Positions 47,472 through 60,689 of a stretch of DNA of 64,000 nt are shown here, in pieces (within the stretch, counting starts at the first letter, position 1; each line of letters begins with the position of its first letter). Both the position numbers and the translations under genes were made by a program. This stretch comes from Sisyra terminalis. Lineage: Eukaryota; Arthropoda; Insecta; Neuroptera; Sisyridae. Below the pieces are notes generated by a model. That model was not told the DNA's origin, did not search any database, and saw nothing but the letters and a program-made list of their open reading frames with translations. The DNA is taken from the NCBI GenBank assembly GCA_958496175.1, contig OY292277.1:53517050-53581049 (forward strand). Reading direction: 5' to 3'.

Positions 47472-48339
47472 GATACTTCCCCCAATAGATTTTCTTCGTA
47501 ATTTTACTTAATGAGTTAATGGTGATTTACATAGTGAATCTATCTTCCAAATTTCATGCATGTGGCCTTTGTAATTTCTAAATAAAATCATTGTGAATGG
47601 CAGTAGAAAATTAAGGGGTTTCACCGAAACTTTCAGTGGTAAAGATTTAAATATGGGAATTTTTTTTTAGGTTAGAAAGTTTGGAAACATTTAAAAGTGA
47701 TCAACTGTTAAGAAAAAATAACGCCATTTTGGAATCGCCATTTTGAAAAATTTTACTATCAAGTATTGAATATATTATCCTAAAATATTTTAATCTTACA
47801 TTGAAACATTTATTTATAATTTAATAATGAAAAAAGGTAGCTGAAAATTAATGCAATTGACTGGCTTCATTGTTGCATTTTTATGGATGCATTTGGTGGC
47901 GAATGCAAGCCGCTGTAACTGACACAAGTGATTATCATTTGTTTTTGGTAATAATATGGAGAAGGCAATGCAAGTCTGAAAAAAATTCTCTGCAATGACT
48001 TAACCACATCGTAAAGGGCAAAAAAACCGATGCAAGTTATTCATCTGTTGCACCTGTTGACGACTGCAAGATGCATATGTTGAGAATCGGGACAGACAAC
48101 GCAATGTAACGGTCCATTTTTACGGATGCGAATAGTTACGATTTTATTGAGATGATTTACAACCGATAGTTTTTTTTTTTAAATCCGCTTTGAAAATTTG
48201 ACATTTCAGACCAAGATGGCGGAAGTATGGAACTATTAAAAGTGCATTTTTTTTTGGGGGATTTCAATCAAATGTTGGGCAACAGCATTAATGTGGATAT
48301 GATTTTTTTATTTGTCCCAGTTTTTATAATATTTTAAGT
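47472..48339. other. AT-rich stretch with GC-richer TGCAA words
   Basis: No supported gene. Between 47865 and 48140 GATGCA/TGCAAG words are frequent and GC is a little higher. Confidence 0.4.
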
Positions 48340-49255
48340 ACCTAGTTGGCCGTTTGTTCAAAAATTATAATTTTATGTTTGTGATGTTTGTAATTGTTTC
48401 AACTAATTCATCAGTAAAGTGCCCTTCAACGATATTTTAGAGATAAAAGTTTCAAACAAAATTTGTTTCTTTTAATACAATTAATCAATATATAAAATTT
48501 AAAGAAAATCCTTAGATCCATTTTCGAGAAAACCAAATAAAACGCAAAAATGTACACATTAAGTCATATATCTAGTAGGCCAATTAAGTCTAAGACTCTA
48601 CTGTCATTTTTTGCGTCCTCTAATAATAAATAATACATATTTTTTTTTACTACACAAACCAATTTGAAAAAAATCCCGTCAATGTTTTAGCGTGTGTGAC
48701 GTTTGTACTGAACACCAGTAAAGTGGTGTTCAACAAGGTTTTTGAAAAAAAAGTTTCAAACAAAATTTGTAGAATTCTCTATAAATAGGTAGTATACAAA
48801 ATTTAAAGCCAATCGTTAAGGCCATTGTTGAGAAAATCATTGAAACACCAAAATTTTATTCAGTAAAGTGGTCAATCTAGTTGACCAGTGAAATTCAAAA
48901 TTTTACACTCACATCCTTTGAAACCTAAAATATGAATTTTTGTAAATAAGTTACAAAAAATTACAACATTTTCAATTTTTGAGTTTCAATTGTTGCAATT
49001 GGTCCACCAGTAAAGTGCTATTTAGCTTAGTTTTACGAAAAAAAGTTTCGAATAAAGTTTAGAGGTGTTAACGTACATAATTCAAATATTAAGTTGGAAC
49101 AAAATTGTTTGAGCCGTTTCGGAGAAAATCTTTAAAAACTTCAAAATCCATCAAATAAATGAGTAAATCAAGTAGGCTTAAATTCAAAACTAAACGATGC
49201 CATCTAGTAGCGATTCCAAAAAATTATGATTTAATTGATTTTTTCAAAACTTTTT
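48340..49255. repeat. About 300-bp diverged tandem array, three copies
   Basis: CAGTAAAGTG followed by AAAAGTTTC(A/G)AA(C/T)AAA occurs near 48411, 48716 and 49010. Other shared parts are less clear, so this is an old array. Confidence 0.65.
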
Positions 49256-50387
49256 TTATTACAAGAAAAAAAATCCAACTAATTAAATCGACCCACTGTT
49301 AAATGAATGAAAAAATTATAACGGACTTAAAAAAAAATTTCTCAACAATAAGTGAATATTTTTTTACTCTTTTTATTAATTTTTACAACTCATTCATCTA
49401 ATTTGATTCTTGACAAACCTCTTAACATATTTTTATATCCAACAAAGCTCACAATAAAAAAAAAACGTACCTCAATTAATTTGAGAATTTCTATTGTTGG
49501 AAGAAAAAAAAAAGCAATTAAAAAAAAACCCGTTAGATTTGCATCCTGATCTTTTAAATTTATGGATTTTAATAAATTCAATTTTGTATAATTTATGCAA
49601 GTTCAACAGTTTGTTACAATACGGTTGACTTATTCGAAAAAATTAATCAAACTTTCTTGAGTTATTTCATTGTTGCACTTGATCCAAATTAAATTTTCAA
49701 AGATTATATCTAATCTTCAACATATAAACTATACACATTGCGTTTGTAATTACTTTTTCAACGATTCCAATTGGTTTAATTTTGAAAATGATAATTGCAA
49801 TAACGGATCAAATGTCATTATTGCAGGCAACAGCGAAATTGCATTTGAAAAATCCACAATTACGGCAAATTGTATAATTATCGCCGTCAATGCAAATATT
49901 TGCGTCAAATAAAATGTTTTTCATGCATTTTTTTTTTCTTTAATAAGTTTCGCAGGAAAATGTTTAACGATGCATCCCTCCAATTGTTGCACCAATGGTT
50001 TTGGATTTAATTTTTTTTTCCAAATGAAAATAATCTAAGAAAAACATCACAATCACGAGCTCAGGTTGGTTACAGTTAAGTGATGTGTTGTATAATTTAA
50101 TTGTGGTTATACGTTAATTTAATAATGAAGAAACCAACGAGAAAATATACTTTAATTGTTATAAAATATAATAATGCAACTTTGCGGAAATAATTTTTGA
50201 TCCAATTATGAGAATTGAAATTAGATAATAATCGTTATATTCTATTCCGCTTGTATGAAAAAAAAAATCATTAACCACGCAATTACAGCCAGGCAATTGT
50301 TTCATTTAAATCCGTTAATTTTTTTGCCGGCAATTGTTGCAATTAATCGGAGATTTTAGTTAAATTTTGACAAAATTCGGAAAGTTT
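49256..50387. other. AT-rich stretch, no supported gene
   Basis: CAATTGTTGCA words recur (about 49980, 50330). The 80-residue plus frame at 49670-49912 has several Cys/Asn residues but no known pattern. Confidence 0.4.
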
Positions 50388-50805
50388 TAACAGGTGGTAA
50401 CACTTGTTTGGATGCCACAAGTGAAAGAAGACCGACTTGCACCACTAAATGGGTCCAGAATCAGCAGAAAGGGGTCCCCAATGAGGAACCCCAATGCTCG
50501 AAAAAAAAAAAAATTCTTTGACCTAAAAATATAAATTAAAAATTCAACGATTCATTATTGAGCCCCAATAAATATCTTTTCACCTTTCCCTATTAAACAG
50601 GTGATAACACTTGTTTGAATGCCACATTTGTGGTAAAGTGAAATAAGACTGACTTGCACCACTAAATGGGTCCAGAATCAGCAGAAAGGGGTCCCTAATG
50701 CTCAGAAAAAAAAAATTTTTTGGCCTCAAAATATAAATTAAAAATTCTACGATTCATTATTGAATCCCAATAAATATCTTGCCACTTTTCCCTACCCTTG
50801 CAGAC
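50388..50805. repeat. 209-bp tandem duplication
   Basis: AACAGGTG(G/A)TAACACTTGTTTG starts at 50389 and 50597. Both copies share CTTGCACCACTAAATGGGTC, CAGAATCAGCAGAAAGGGGT and ATTCATTATTGA(G/A)(C/T)CCCAATAAAT. Confidence 0.9.
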
Positions 50806-50945
50806 TAACCAGCTTGCCTATTCGCTTATTCTTGTGAAATTTAACGGGATTATTTGAAAAAAAAATTTTTGTACAAATATTGATTGATGCCGAAATATTG
50901 GTGCGTATTTGATTATCATTAAGATTAATAATTTTCTTAGGTGTT

Positions 50946-53330
50946 GGGTCAGTCCAAATAAAGTGGCCCAAAAATAAATTAAATAAATTATTTTTTCTTT
51001 TTGTGCTATCACCCCAACATGTTAGTAGTTCAAATTGATCATTATTTTAATTTTATTGTTTTTGGTTTTCCAGTGGTGGCCATATTAGTTTTACTAGGCG
51101 CAGACATTTTCGCACTTTTAAGGGTTTGCGGAAACTTGATTATCTCAGGCCCTATTTGTCCTATCAAAATGAAACTAAAAGCAGTGAGTTCATGGAAATA
51201 TAAACTATAAAGTTGTAATGAGACGTTTTCACCTAAATTTAATTCTAAGGGGTGAAATTTCGGCCTAAAGTTTTAGCTCTCATTTGTAAAAACTCCAATT
51301 TTCACGGAAAGATTGTGAAGGAATAGAAAAAGTCTACACGTTAAAACTTTTTTTACAAACAATTAGGTACTAGTTGTATTCAAAAACAAAATTTGACGTC
51401 TGAGACTTTAAATCTTTTTAAAATAAAAAATAACAAAATTTGGAAATTTTAAAAATTTGCAATTTTCTGAGCTCAATATCTCTGGTGGGGGACCAGATAA
51501 AAATCTGAAATATCACCCCATTATATTACTGTATGATAGTATTATGCACCGAAAATTTGGAGTTTGAGATTTGACTAAGAGCAGAGGTATTGCATGTAGA
51601 AAATGTCAAAATAATGCATACTTCAGTAGGTGAATATAATGTATGTAATAGGATGATTTTTTTTAACCTTTTTTGGTCCCATCGTGAAATTTTGTTGGAA
51701 ATACCAAAAAAAAAAAATCCCTGAAAGTTTGAGCCCTTTATATTAATTTTAAGTCCTCGACCAAGACGTGTAAAGATTTCCCATTGAAAATACACGGAAA
51801 CTCTGATTTTTTATTTTTAAATTTCTATATCTCAGCGGCATTTCATGGGATCGCTTTTACCGAAGATGGTTTTTTCTCAGAATTAAACACTCTATAAAAG
51901 TGCCCATTACGACAAAGTCGTAACTCACACCGGTGAGGTAGTACGGGCCACTGAACCTGATTTTTCCATAAAATTCGCGTTTTTTTTGCATTTATCTCGT
52001 AAATAACAAGAGCTACGGAAAAATTATAAAAAAAAAACTTGTAGAGAATTTGATTTCCTACAAAAAAGTTTCTGTAGACCAAATCGCAAAAATCAATATT
52101 AAACGAGATATTAAGCCTTGAATTATATGGAAAAATCAGGTTCAGTGGCCCGTACTACCTCACCGGTGTGAGTTACGACTTTGTCGCAATGGGGACTTTT
52201 GTAGAGCGTTTAATTCTGAAAAAAAACCATCTTCGGTAAAAGTGATCCCATGAAATGCCGCTGAGATATAGAAATTTAAAAATAAAAAATCAGAGTTTCC
52301 GTGTATTTTCAATGGGAAATCTTTACACGTCTTGGTCGAGGACTTAAAATTAATATTAAGGGCTCAAACTTTCAGAGAATTTTTTTTTTTTTGGTATTTC
52401 CAACAAAATTTCACGATGGGACCAAAAAAAAAAAAAAGTCAAAAAAAAAATCACCCTAGTATGTAACCGTTTAATATATGACATATACTTTGCAAAAAGG
52501 GTATTTTACACAAAACAACATTTTTTAAATTTAAGATATGAATAATAGTTAGCCCAGAGTATATGTTGTCTTGTGTCAAATGCCCTTTTTGTCAAGTATA
52601 TCTCACATATTAAATGGTCAAATACATTATAGTCACCTACTGAAAGTATGCATTATTTTGACATTTTGTGCTTGCAATACCTCTGCTCCTAGTCAAATCT
52701 CAAACTCCAAATTTTCGGTGCACAATACTATCATACAGTACTATAATGAGGTGATATTTCAGATATTTATCTGGCCCCCCACCAGAGATATTGAGCTCAG
52801 GAAATTAAAAATTTTGAAAATTTCCAAATTTTGTTATTTTTTATTTTAAAAACGCTTAAAGTCTCAGACTTCAAGTTTTGTTTTTGAATACAACTAGTAC
52901 CTAATTGTTTGTAAAAAAAGTTTTAACGTGTAGACTTTTTCCCTTCCGTCACAATCCTTCCGTGAAAATTGGAATTTTTACAAATGAGAGTTACAAAATT
53001 TGGGTTGAAATTTCACCCCTTAGAATTACATTTAGGTGAAAATGTCTTATTACAACTTTATAGCTTATATTTTTATAGACCCACTGCTTTTAGTTTCATT
53101 TTGATAGGACAAATAGGGCCTGAGATAATCAAGTTTCCGCCAACCCTTAAAAGTGCGAAAATGTCTGCACCTAGTAAAACTAATATGGCCACCACTGGAA
53201 AACCAAAAACAATAAAATTAAAAGAATGATGAATTTGAACTACCAACATGTTGGGGTGATAGCACACAAAAAATCAGAATTTAAAAAAAAATATTCAAGT
53301 GCTGGACCAGCGACTGAATTGGACTGACCC
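50946..53330. repeat. 2.4-kb palindrome with 1-kb arms
   Basis: Arms 50998-51970 and 52126-53273 are reverse complements over almost their whole length, separated by 155 nt. Shared blocks include CTATCACCCCAACATG, GGCCATATTAGTTTTACTAG, CAGGCCCTATTTGTCC, TCACACCGGTGAGGTAGTAC and GGGCCACTGAACCTGATTTT. Outside the arms a further 12-bp pair, GGGTCAGTCCAA at 50946-50957 and TTGGACTGACCC at 53319-53330, could be the true ends. Small arm differences show the copies have drifted. The frames inside (for example 52969-53229, 86 residues) have no domain. No target duplication is evident, so element class is open: foldback transposon or inverted duplication. Confidence 0.9.
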
Positions 53331-54489
53331 TATTTGCATAAAGATGACATAATTGTACACATAGTACCCAACATGTAGGCATGGAAAGATTAAATCAAAA
53401 AGAATTCAAACGGTAATTTTTTTTTCGACTCATTTTGGTAATATATTTAATTTTCTACTTTGCCTACAAACATTCGTATCGTCTCTTGTGCCATCTTTAA
53501 TCGATTTGATTCTTCATAGTAATGAGATTAGTCATAACACATTCTTTTTTTCTTTTTTTTTTTTTGGTCTTCCATTTCTCTCCACAAATAATTTGAATTT
53601 TTTTCTTTTGAATTACATTAATTATATACAAATATTCTATATGTATGTTTTATTATGGAATTATTTCATAACTGTAAGATTTTCTCATTAAAAGATGCTC
53701 ATTTGATTCACCAATTGTTTAAAGTGGACAAACAGTTCCACCCTTAAGGCCTCCGTAATATTAACCGCAATTATCAAGGGAGTTTTTAGGCTTCAGGGGT
53801 TTTCATTTGGAAATAGAATCTATAGAACAATTACTTCTATGTAATTACTTAAAACTTTTTTCGTTTGGCCAAAAAAAATTATAGGTTTTTGGCGTTTGAA
53901 AAAAAAAACGTTACTATATAACTTACTACCAATAATAACAAGTTTTTCCAATGGATTTAAACGATTTTTTGGGTCAAACACGCGCGCGTTTTTTTCAATT
54001 AATTTTTTTTCACGACTAAAAATGGTAATAATAATAAAATGGTAATTTTTTGGATGAATAGGTACTTTCCTTGATAAACGATCGGTATCCAATCACAAAT
54101 TGATGCAAATATTGTTGAAGATAAAGTTCATGCAACAATTGGTGCAATTAAAAACAAATAAATCCCAATTCAAAGCGTTCTAAGATAAAATTTTTCGTAA
54201 AACAATTTTAAGACAATTTTTTACACTTCTTCAGTCTTCTGACTATTATAGCTAACCACTCACAAGTCATATATCATATTTAAAAACATATTTTAATAGA
54301 AAATTTTATGCTCTACAAAAAAGGTGTCTTCCATTTTTTTGATTAAATGACTCGATCAAAAGTTATTCAAAATTTAAACAAACCATATGTCATACAATTT
54401 AAATTGGAAAGTATAAACATTGTCAACGTTGAACTTAAAACAAAAGAAACTAGAAGCTTTTTTCATATTGAAATTTTCTGAAACTATAC
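53331..54489. other. AT-rich non-coding stretch
   Basis: No supported gene; several T runs and CGCGCG near 53982. Confidence 0.4.
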
Positions 54490-55865
54490 TTCTAAAATCA
54501 GCCATCTCCAAACATTGGGGCGATAAAAGTTTAAGTAACCTTTAAACAATTGAATCATCAAAAAACTTTACATAACCTTTTTTGTAGAGCACTTAAATTG
54601 CTACAAAAATATGTTTATAGATCTTATGGACGGTAAGTAATTGGCTAGTAGTAAAACTTAGAAGAAGTAAAAACCGTTTTTTCCGCACTAATTTAATGCA
54701 AAATGAAAAAATTGCAACGCGCCATCTATCAATGTCAACAGTAAGTTTTTGAAACATTAACAGATGGTTGTCTGTTTATAACTAAACACAAATTACGAAC
54801 CATTTTTTTTTCCTTCTTCTTAGGTATTAAACATTGAGATCTAACTTAAAAAATTTGTATTGGTCATTTTACGACAAACTTTCACAACAAATTAACCGTT
54901 TTGGGCGTAAAATTAGGCATAAGGCGTAAAAATTAAAAATTTAGAGAAAATTTTATAGTTTATTTTGGTCTTTGTTTCATTAAAATCGGATAATTTTATC
55001 GGAAACTATGGTCGATTGAAGTTGACGAAGTCAATTAACAAAAGTTTAATGAAAGTATTGAGCATCAAATAAAATTGCCTCTTCTTAGAGGTGGCTATGA
55101 GATAAACAAATGAAATTCAGAGAAAATTCTCATTTTAATTTTGGTATGTTAAATGGGAAATTGAAATTTTCTGGAACTATTACTCTTAAACCATCTTTAA
55201 AGTTTGTATAACTTGAGAACGACGAAATCTATTCAAAAATTGTACAGAACCTTTTTTGTAGAGCATTTGAATTGCTACAAAAATATGTTTATAGATCTAA
55301 TGGGTAACATGTTATTGGCTAGCTATAAAAACCAGAAGAAATAAAAATCATTTTTCCCATAATATTCTTATGGAAAATAAAAAAAATGCGACGCGCCATC
55401 TCTCAATGTTAACCGTAAGCTTTTGAATTTTTAACAGGTGGTTGTTTCGCTATATATATATTCTAACATTTTGAGCACTAAAAACAAAGATTTAACTTTA
55501 AAATTCAAAAAAAAATATATTTTTTCGTTTTTTGTGATTTTCCACAGTAAATAAACCGTTTGCGCGTAAAGTTAGCCATAAAGTGTGAAAATTAAAAATT
55601 TAAAGGGAATCATATATTTTAATTGAGTTTTTGTTTCATTAAAATCGCATATACATATCTGAAGTTATGGTCGATTGAAGTTAACGAAGTAAGTTGACAA
55701 AAGTTTAAGGAAAGTATTGAGCATCAAATACGATTGCCATTTCACAGAGTTGGCTATGAAATGTAAACATATGAAATGGAGAAAAAATTTCAAATATTTT
55801 GATTTTTGTTTCACAAAAATCGGACCATTTTTCTTCGAACTACAGCGATGTAAAGTTGACCTCCA
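54490..55865. repeat. About 675-bp tandem duplication
   Basis: CTTTTTTGTAGAGCA starts near 54577 and 55251. Both copies continue with TTGCTACAAAAATATGTTTA, TAGATCT, ATTGGCTAG, CGCGCCATCT and, farther on, TTTGTTTCATTAAAATCG and AAAGTATTGAGCATCAAATA. Each copy has an AGATGGCGCG word on the minus strand (54718-54727 and 55392-55401). Confidence 0.85.
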
Positions 55866-56399
55866 AAAAAAAAAAATATCAAATGTTAAATTTAACTTAT
55901 CATAACCCCAAATTTAACCTTTTGATTTCTATAGTTTTTATTTGTCGTTATAAAATAAATTTTCCTCTTTTCAATGCAATTTCCATCATAGTTCTAGCGC
56001 CTATAGTTTTTGAGATACAACCATTTATGCGAACGTCAAATTTTTCCAATTGAGTTTTTTCAACGCCTACTTGATAATAAGAGACAAACATCCCAAACAT
56101 GAAACAAAAGTTAGCGAAAAAAACATTTTTCTATAAGCAAAAAGCGTTTGGCGGCCACTGATCGCTATATTAAATTTGAACAACGCAAATTTTCTGAATT
56201 TAACAATTCCCAAGTGCCCAAGTAATAGAATAGCCCACTATTGATTATTTGATTATTTTCGTCTGGGTAAAACAAATGCCAATATTTAAGCCCTAAAAAT
56301 CAATACTGTCCAAATTACGAGTTTGGAACGAAAAAAAAAATACAAGGGAACTCCAATAATTACCGTTTGTCAATTGTTTTTTTGTAGCATGCACAAATT
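55866..56399. other. AT-rich non-coding stretch
   Basis: Nothing recognisable. Confidence 0.4.
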
Positions 56400-56688
56400 A
56401 ACGAGTTAAAATGTTGAATACAGAATTGAATAATGTGACCGTGGTGACGTCACATTTGACAGTCGAAAAAAAAAGATAGTGCATAGTGGCTTTAAAACAT
56501 TTATCATTTGTTTGTTTGTTTTTTTTTTCACATTGAAAGAGAGACACGATATTGATTGCATTGATTGGTTAGACAAAGGTGGCATGAATGGAAGCACAGC
56601 TAGACGCAAAGGCGGCTTTGGCTATGTAGAGGAATGACGACAACTGGGACCAGAAAGAAGTCATTCTTCAATACTATCGTAATATATG

Positions 56689-56722
<34 letters not shown>

Positions 56723-57300
56723 GGAGACTACGACTACGACAACGTAACGGTGAACCGTTAGACGTCCGTTACTATAACGACGATGTAAACACACGCATGC
56801 GCTTGGCAGTTAGTCGTGCCCCCCGTCACAAAGATCCAAAGTTGAGTTTGTAACAAGCCGAAGACAAAGTACAGTTACGATTTACTGACAGTATAAACGG
56901 CATGGGCCTCTATCAATGTAAAATTCCTCAATCTCTCAACTGTTTCCAACTTGCTCTTCATTTGTTTTTTTTTTTTCAAAAAACAACGCAGATTAACGAC
57001 CAAATTTCCAACCCCGAAATTGATTTCTTCGATATTCAGTATGGGACAACACGTTGTCCCCCACCCTCGCTTTATTTCTCCACCAAAACTTTTAAGACCT
57101 ATAATTTATTTTGTTTTCCTCTTTCGCTCTCTCTCTCTCTCTTTTGTCTCTCTATCTCTGCCCGATTAAAAGTATATGGTCGTCAGGTATGTCCAAATTC
57201 GCACGAAACAGGTCAATAACCCTTTGACATTTGCAAACCAACCAAATAGTAGCCCATGCGGCGAAAAAAAAAGACTGTAGGTACATACTTGCATGAAATT
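56400..57300. promoter_or_regulatory. CpG-containing island with CA and TC microsatellites
   Basis: Contains TGACGTCA at 56445-56452, (CA)n at 56689-56722, a perfect inverted AACGGT/ACCGTT at 56746-56759 inside GTAACG..CGTTAC, CGCATGCGC near 56792 and (TC)n at 57126-57158. CpG is well above the flanks. The AACGG words resemble Myb sites. A promoter, 5' UTR or enhancer is plausible; no exon can be defined. Confidence 0.35.
56689..56722. repeat. (CA)n microsatellite
   Basis: CA tract of about 12 perfect units, preceded by CACATA. Confidence 0.95.
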
Positions 57301-60130
57301 TAAGTGCTCCTATAGATTCTTCTTTGTTTTTTTGGTTCTTCAACACCACATTCATTTGTTTGAATCAACAATGGTAATCTATGGGCGCAATGACAAAATT
57401 TTCCCATTTGGCAAATCATATGAAAATCATGTTTTTCATGGATATCGGATATTGTTGAAAGAAACAATTGACGGTTAATTAAATGGACATTAATTATATG
57501 GTGGTAGTAATGTGCATTAGACTATGGCGGCAAGCTATAAATGTGACGTGTTAAGCAGTGCCTACTTTGTTAATTGTAACAAAAATGATTTTCACGTCGT
57601 AAATCATTGGAGTATCGGGGGAGCGGGGGGGGGGGGGGGGGGGGTAAGAAAATGATCTTGTAAACAATTGAATTTTGTTGTGCAAGAATGCACACAACTA
57701 AAGACCAAAAAAAGGTACTTTAATCGTTTTTAAATTTTCATATAATCAAAGGCAAGATTATCATCCCCGTTTCTACCCCTCAGACTCAAAACAAATTCCC
57801 AAGTCTTAAATGTCCGATAATCCCCTCTTAAAGTTTAATATGGAAACGGAAGTGAAAACAAAAGACGGATTGTAATTTTGAACTTTTCACAAGGCAAAAT
57901 GGATTATTTCAATTAAGGGAACCTTGCCAGGGCAAAGGGTACCAAATATTTTTCTTACTTGGTCTCTTATTTTTTTCAAAATTTTCGATTGGAGGTCACA
58001 AGATCGAATAAGATCTTTCCAAAGGATCTACGTTCTAAACATTTCCTTCAACAAGTATGTCATGGAATTGGTTCTTAAACAATTGACTGTCACAGTCTTA
58101 GAAGGAATTTCAAGATGAAGATTTCTTTTCAATTTTTTTTCCAACTCCTCACTGAATCTATAACCAATTTTGTACCCCCCCCCCTCTTCCCTCAACCCCT
58201 CCTACCTATCCCACAACTTTTTTCCTTAAAACTTATGAAATTAAGGATTTCAACTTATGCCAATATTGTTATGAAAAATATACTTTATGTCACTAGTGAC
58301 TGACAAATGTTAACCATTGGCAATTGAATTAAATCAAAATGATAGTTGAAACCAATGACAACAAAATTTAAATTTGAGACAATGGTTGTATTTCACTCCC
58401 ACGTATATATTCACAATATTGTTATGATATGCAAAAGTTTCAAAGTCAAAAGCTCACAATAATCTAAGCAGGCCTTGAGGCCTGCGATTTTCATTGACAA
58501 ACAAATGAAGCTTTAATTTAATATCAACGAACCAATTGTCTTTTTGGAAAAACAAAAAAAAACATGGATTTAATTTCTGAATAAGAGATTTGGGTCCAGG
58601 GAAATGTAATGGGAGGCTGGGGATGGCGTCATAAATCAAATTGGTAAGGTTCTTAAAAAGGTTCTAATAAAAAAAAATCTAATAAAACTAACCTATACTT
58701 AAATTTAAAATCAAAACAGGCTTTGAAACATTAGACAATCAAATCCAAGTTGGCGTAGATCAAACTAGGATTCTTTCGTTCTCCACCGAAAAATATTACC
58801 ATTTCCTCCTCCAAATTTCTACCTAATTTATCAAAGTTGGTGGTTGGGTGTCACGAAAAAAAAAGCGAATCGGTGTACTAGTGATTAAATGAAATTAAAT
58901 GAAAAACAAAAGAACATCTGAAAATTCGACTAATTCAGATAGAGATCAATTTTTTGAGCATGTCCATTGTACAATATATACATGGAACTCTAACGGTTGT
59001 TGCAGCGTACGCCAAACATTTATCATTATATTTTGGACAATTCCCACAATATCTCTATAAATTATAGGCTATATGTTATTCTGCTGTATAAGCTATGCTA
59101 CTGTCAAGTTTCAAGGAAATTTAATCAGTACTTTTTGCGTTAAAGAGTAACAAACAAATAAGGATATTTTCTGACAATGTGCGATACCCTAAACTTTTAC
59201 AACGTATTCAATAGCCGATTTGGGACAAAAGGGCGAAGCCCCCTTAAATAAACTTTTGCTTATCAAAAAAAAAACTTTTTCGTTGGTGATACCCCCCCCC
59301 CTATTGGATCTCAACTAACTAAATTGCAAAAAAAAACTATGTAAAATTTTAAACATCTACTTTGTGTTATAAATTTTTGGAGCGCAACTCTTTTTGCCTA
59401 TACTAGCCGGCATCGCATCCAAAGCTTGCTAAATCTCCAATGCATCATGTCACTATTGAAACTTATTATAATTAATTTATAAGAAAATTTACAAGGAACG
59501 CTTATGACCTTATAAGTACGGCACTAATCTTAAATTGATCTAAATTTGACATGAACTACGAAAATGATTGATAAAAATCCAAAAAATCGATGCTGCTCCA
59601 TGTTTAAGTATAGTAAAACAAAAGAAGCATCACCCAGCCTCCTTCATACGAAAAGTTAATGAAAAACCAAAAGTCACACTCACCTCTTATTGTACTGGGC
59701 ATTGTATTTATATAAATCCTTGTATTCCAAATTGATTCCAAAAACTTTCAAACAGTATACCAAATGAAAAAAAATCACCAAACTTAACTCTAATTATTTG
59801 TAATATCACACGCACGCACACCAATAAATAAAATACATTACTAATCTAATTAACCACACCAATTTAAAAAAAAAAAACAACAAAAAAAAATAAATAAAAC
59901 ACACTCAGGTACTGATTTGAAACTAAAGTATAAAACAATCAACTATGTAAGTATTAAAGTATTTAAGGCCATTTTTTTTTGGACAAAATCGACAATTTTA
60001 TTGCAATTATCACCGAACAGCATCACCATCATGTAAAACAGACGCCACAATTGTCAATCGCGTTCAATTGTTTCTATTTGTTTTTTTTGTTTTTTTGGGC
60101 AATTGTTTTGTCAAGGTACACACTGATTCT
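57301..60130. other. AT-rich stretch, no supported gene
   Basis: Contains a 20-base G run at 57625-57644, C runs near 58177 and 59291, and the perfect 8-bp inverted repeat GCAGGCCT/AGGCCTGC at 58468-58485. The plus frame at 57293-57478 ends MVIYGRNDKIFPFGKSYENH.. and reads fairly well but has no domain or splice support. Confidence 0.4.
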
Positions 60131-60585
60131 GCACTAAGGTGCACTGCACGCACGCACACTTGAAATCGTTGGTGTTTGGTCAGTGGTGGTTGAAAATTGG
60201 TGGCATTTTGGCCAAATTTCATGGGTCACTTGATTTTCGTCGATCTTTTTCCGGGTATACATATATATTGTACTATACAGTTTATGAGTGGATAAATGTT
60301 TTTGAGTTGGATGTTTGTGATTTCCGGGGGTGTGTGTGTGGGGATGAGGGTTGCAATCCACCCCACTGGATGTGGCGGTCCAAATGTGTGCGTGTGTGTG
60401 TGTATGTGGGGATTTTCTTTTTCCCAAAGAAAAAAAATACACACAAAGCACACAAATAAGTGTATAATACTTATTATATATATGAACGGTGGCGCACGGT
60501 TCACATTCAACTGATACGAAAATTCAAACTTGACCGCTAAGCATAAAACGTCGAAAGAACACTGAACTCTCTTCAGGTGGTTTTG

Positions 60586-60586
<1 letters not shown>

Positions 60587-60624
<38 letters not shown>

Positions 60625-60689
60625 CGTAAATATTCCCCGTTGAATCGTATTTAGTCAATGCATATGTGTGTGTGTGTGTGTGTGTGTGT
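60587..60689. repeat. Two (TG)n microsatellites
   Basis: TG tracts at 60587-60624 and 60664-60689, separated by about 40 bp of ordinary sequence. Confidence 0.95.

Noticed and set aside
52969..53229. 86-residue frame in the right arm of the large palindrome
   Set aside because: No domain, and the left-arm copy carries changes that do not look codon-constrained.
60134..60514. Opposing frames of about 105 residues on both strands
   Set aside because: They are driven by TG/CA repeats (Thr-His and Val-Cys runs) and have no start context or domain.
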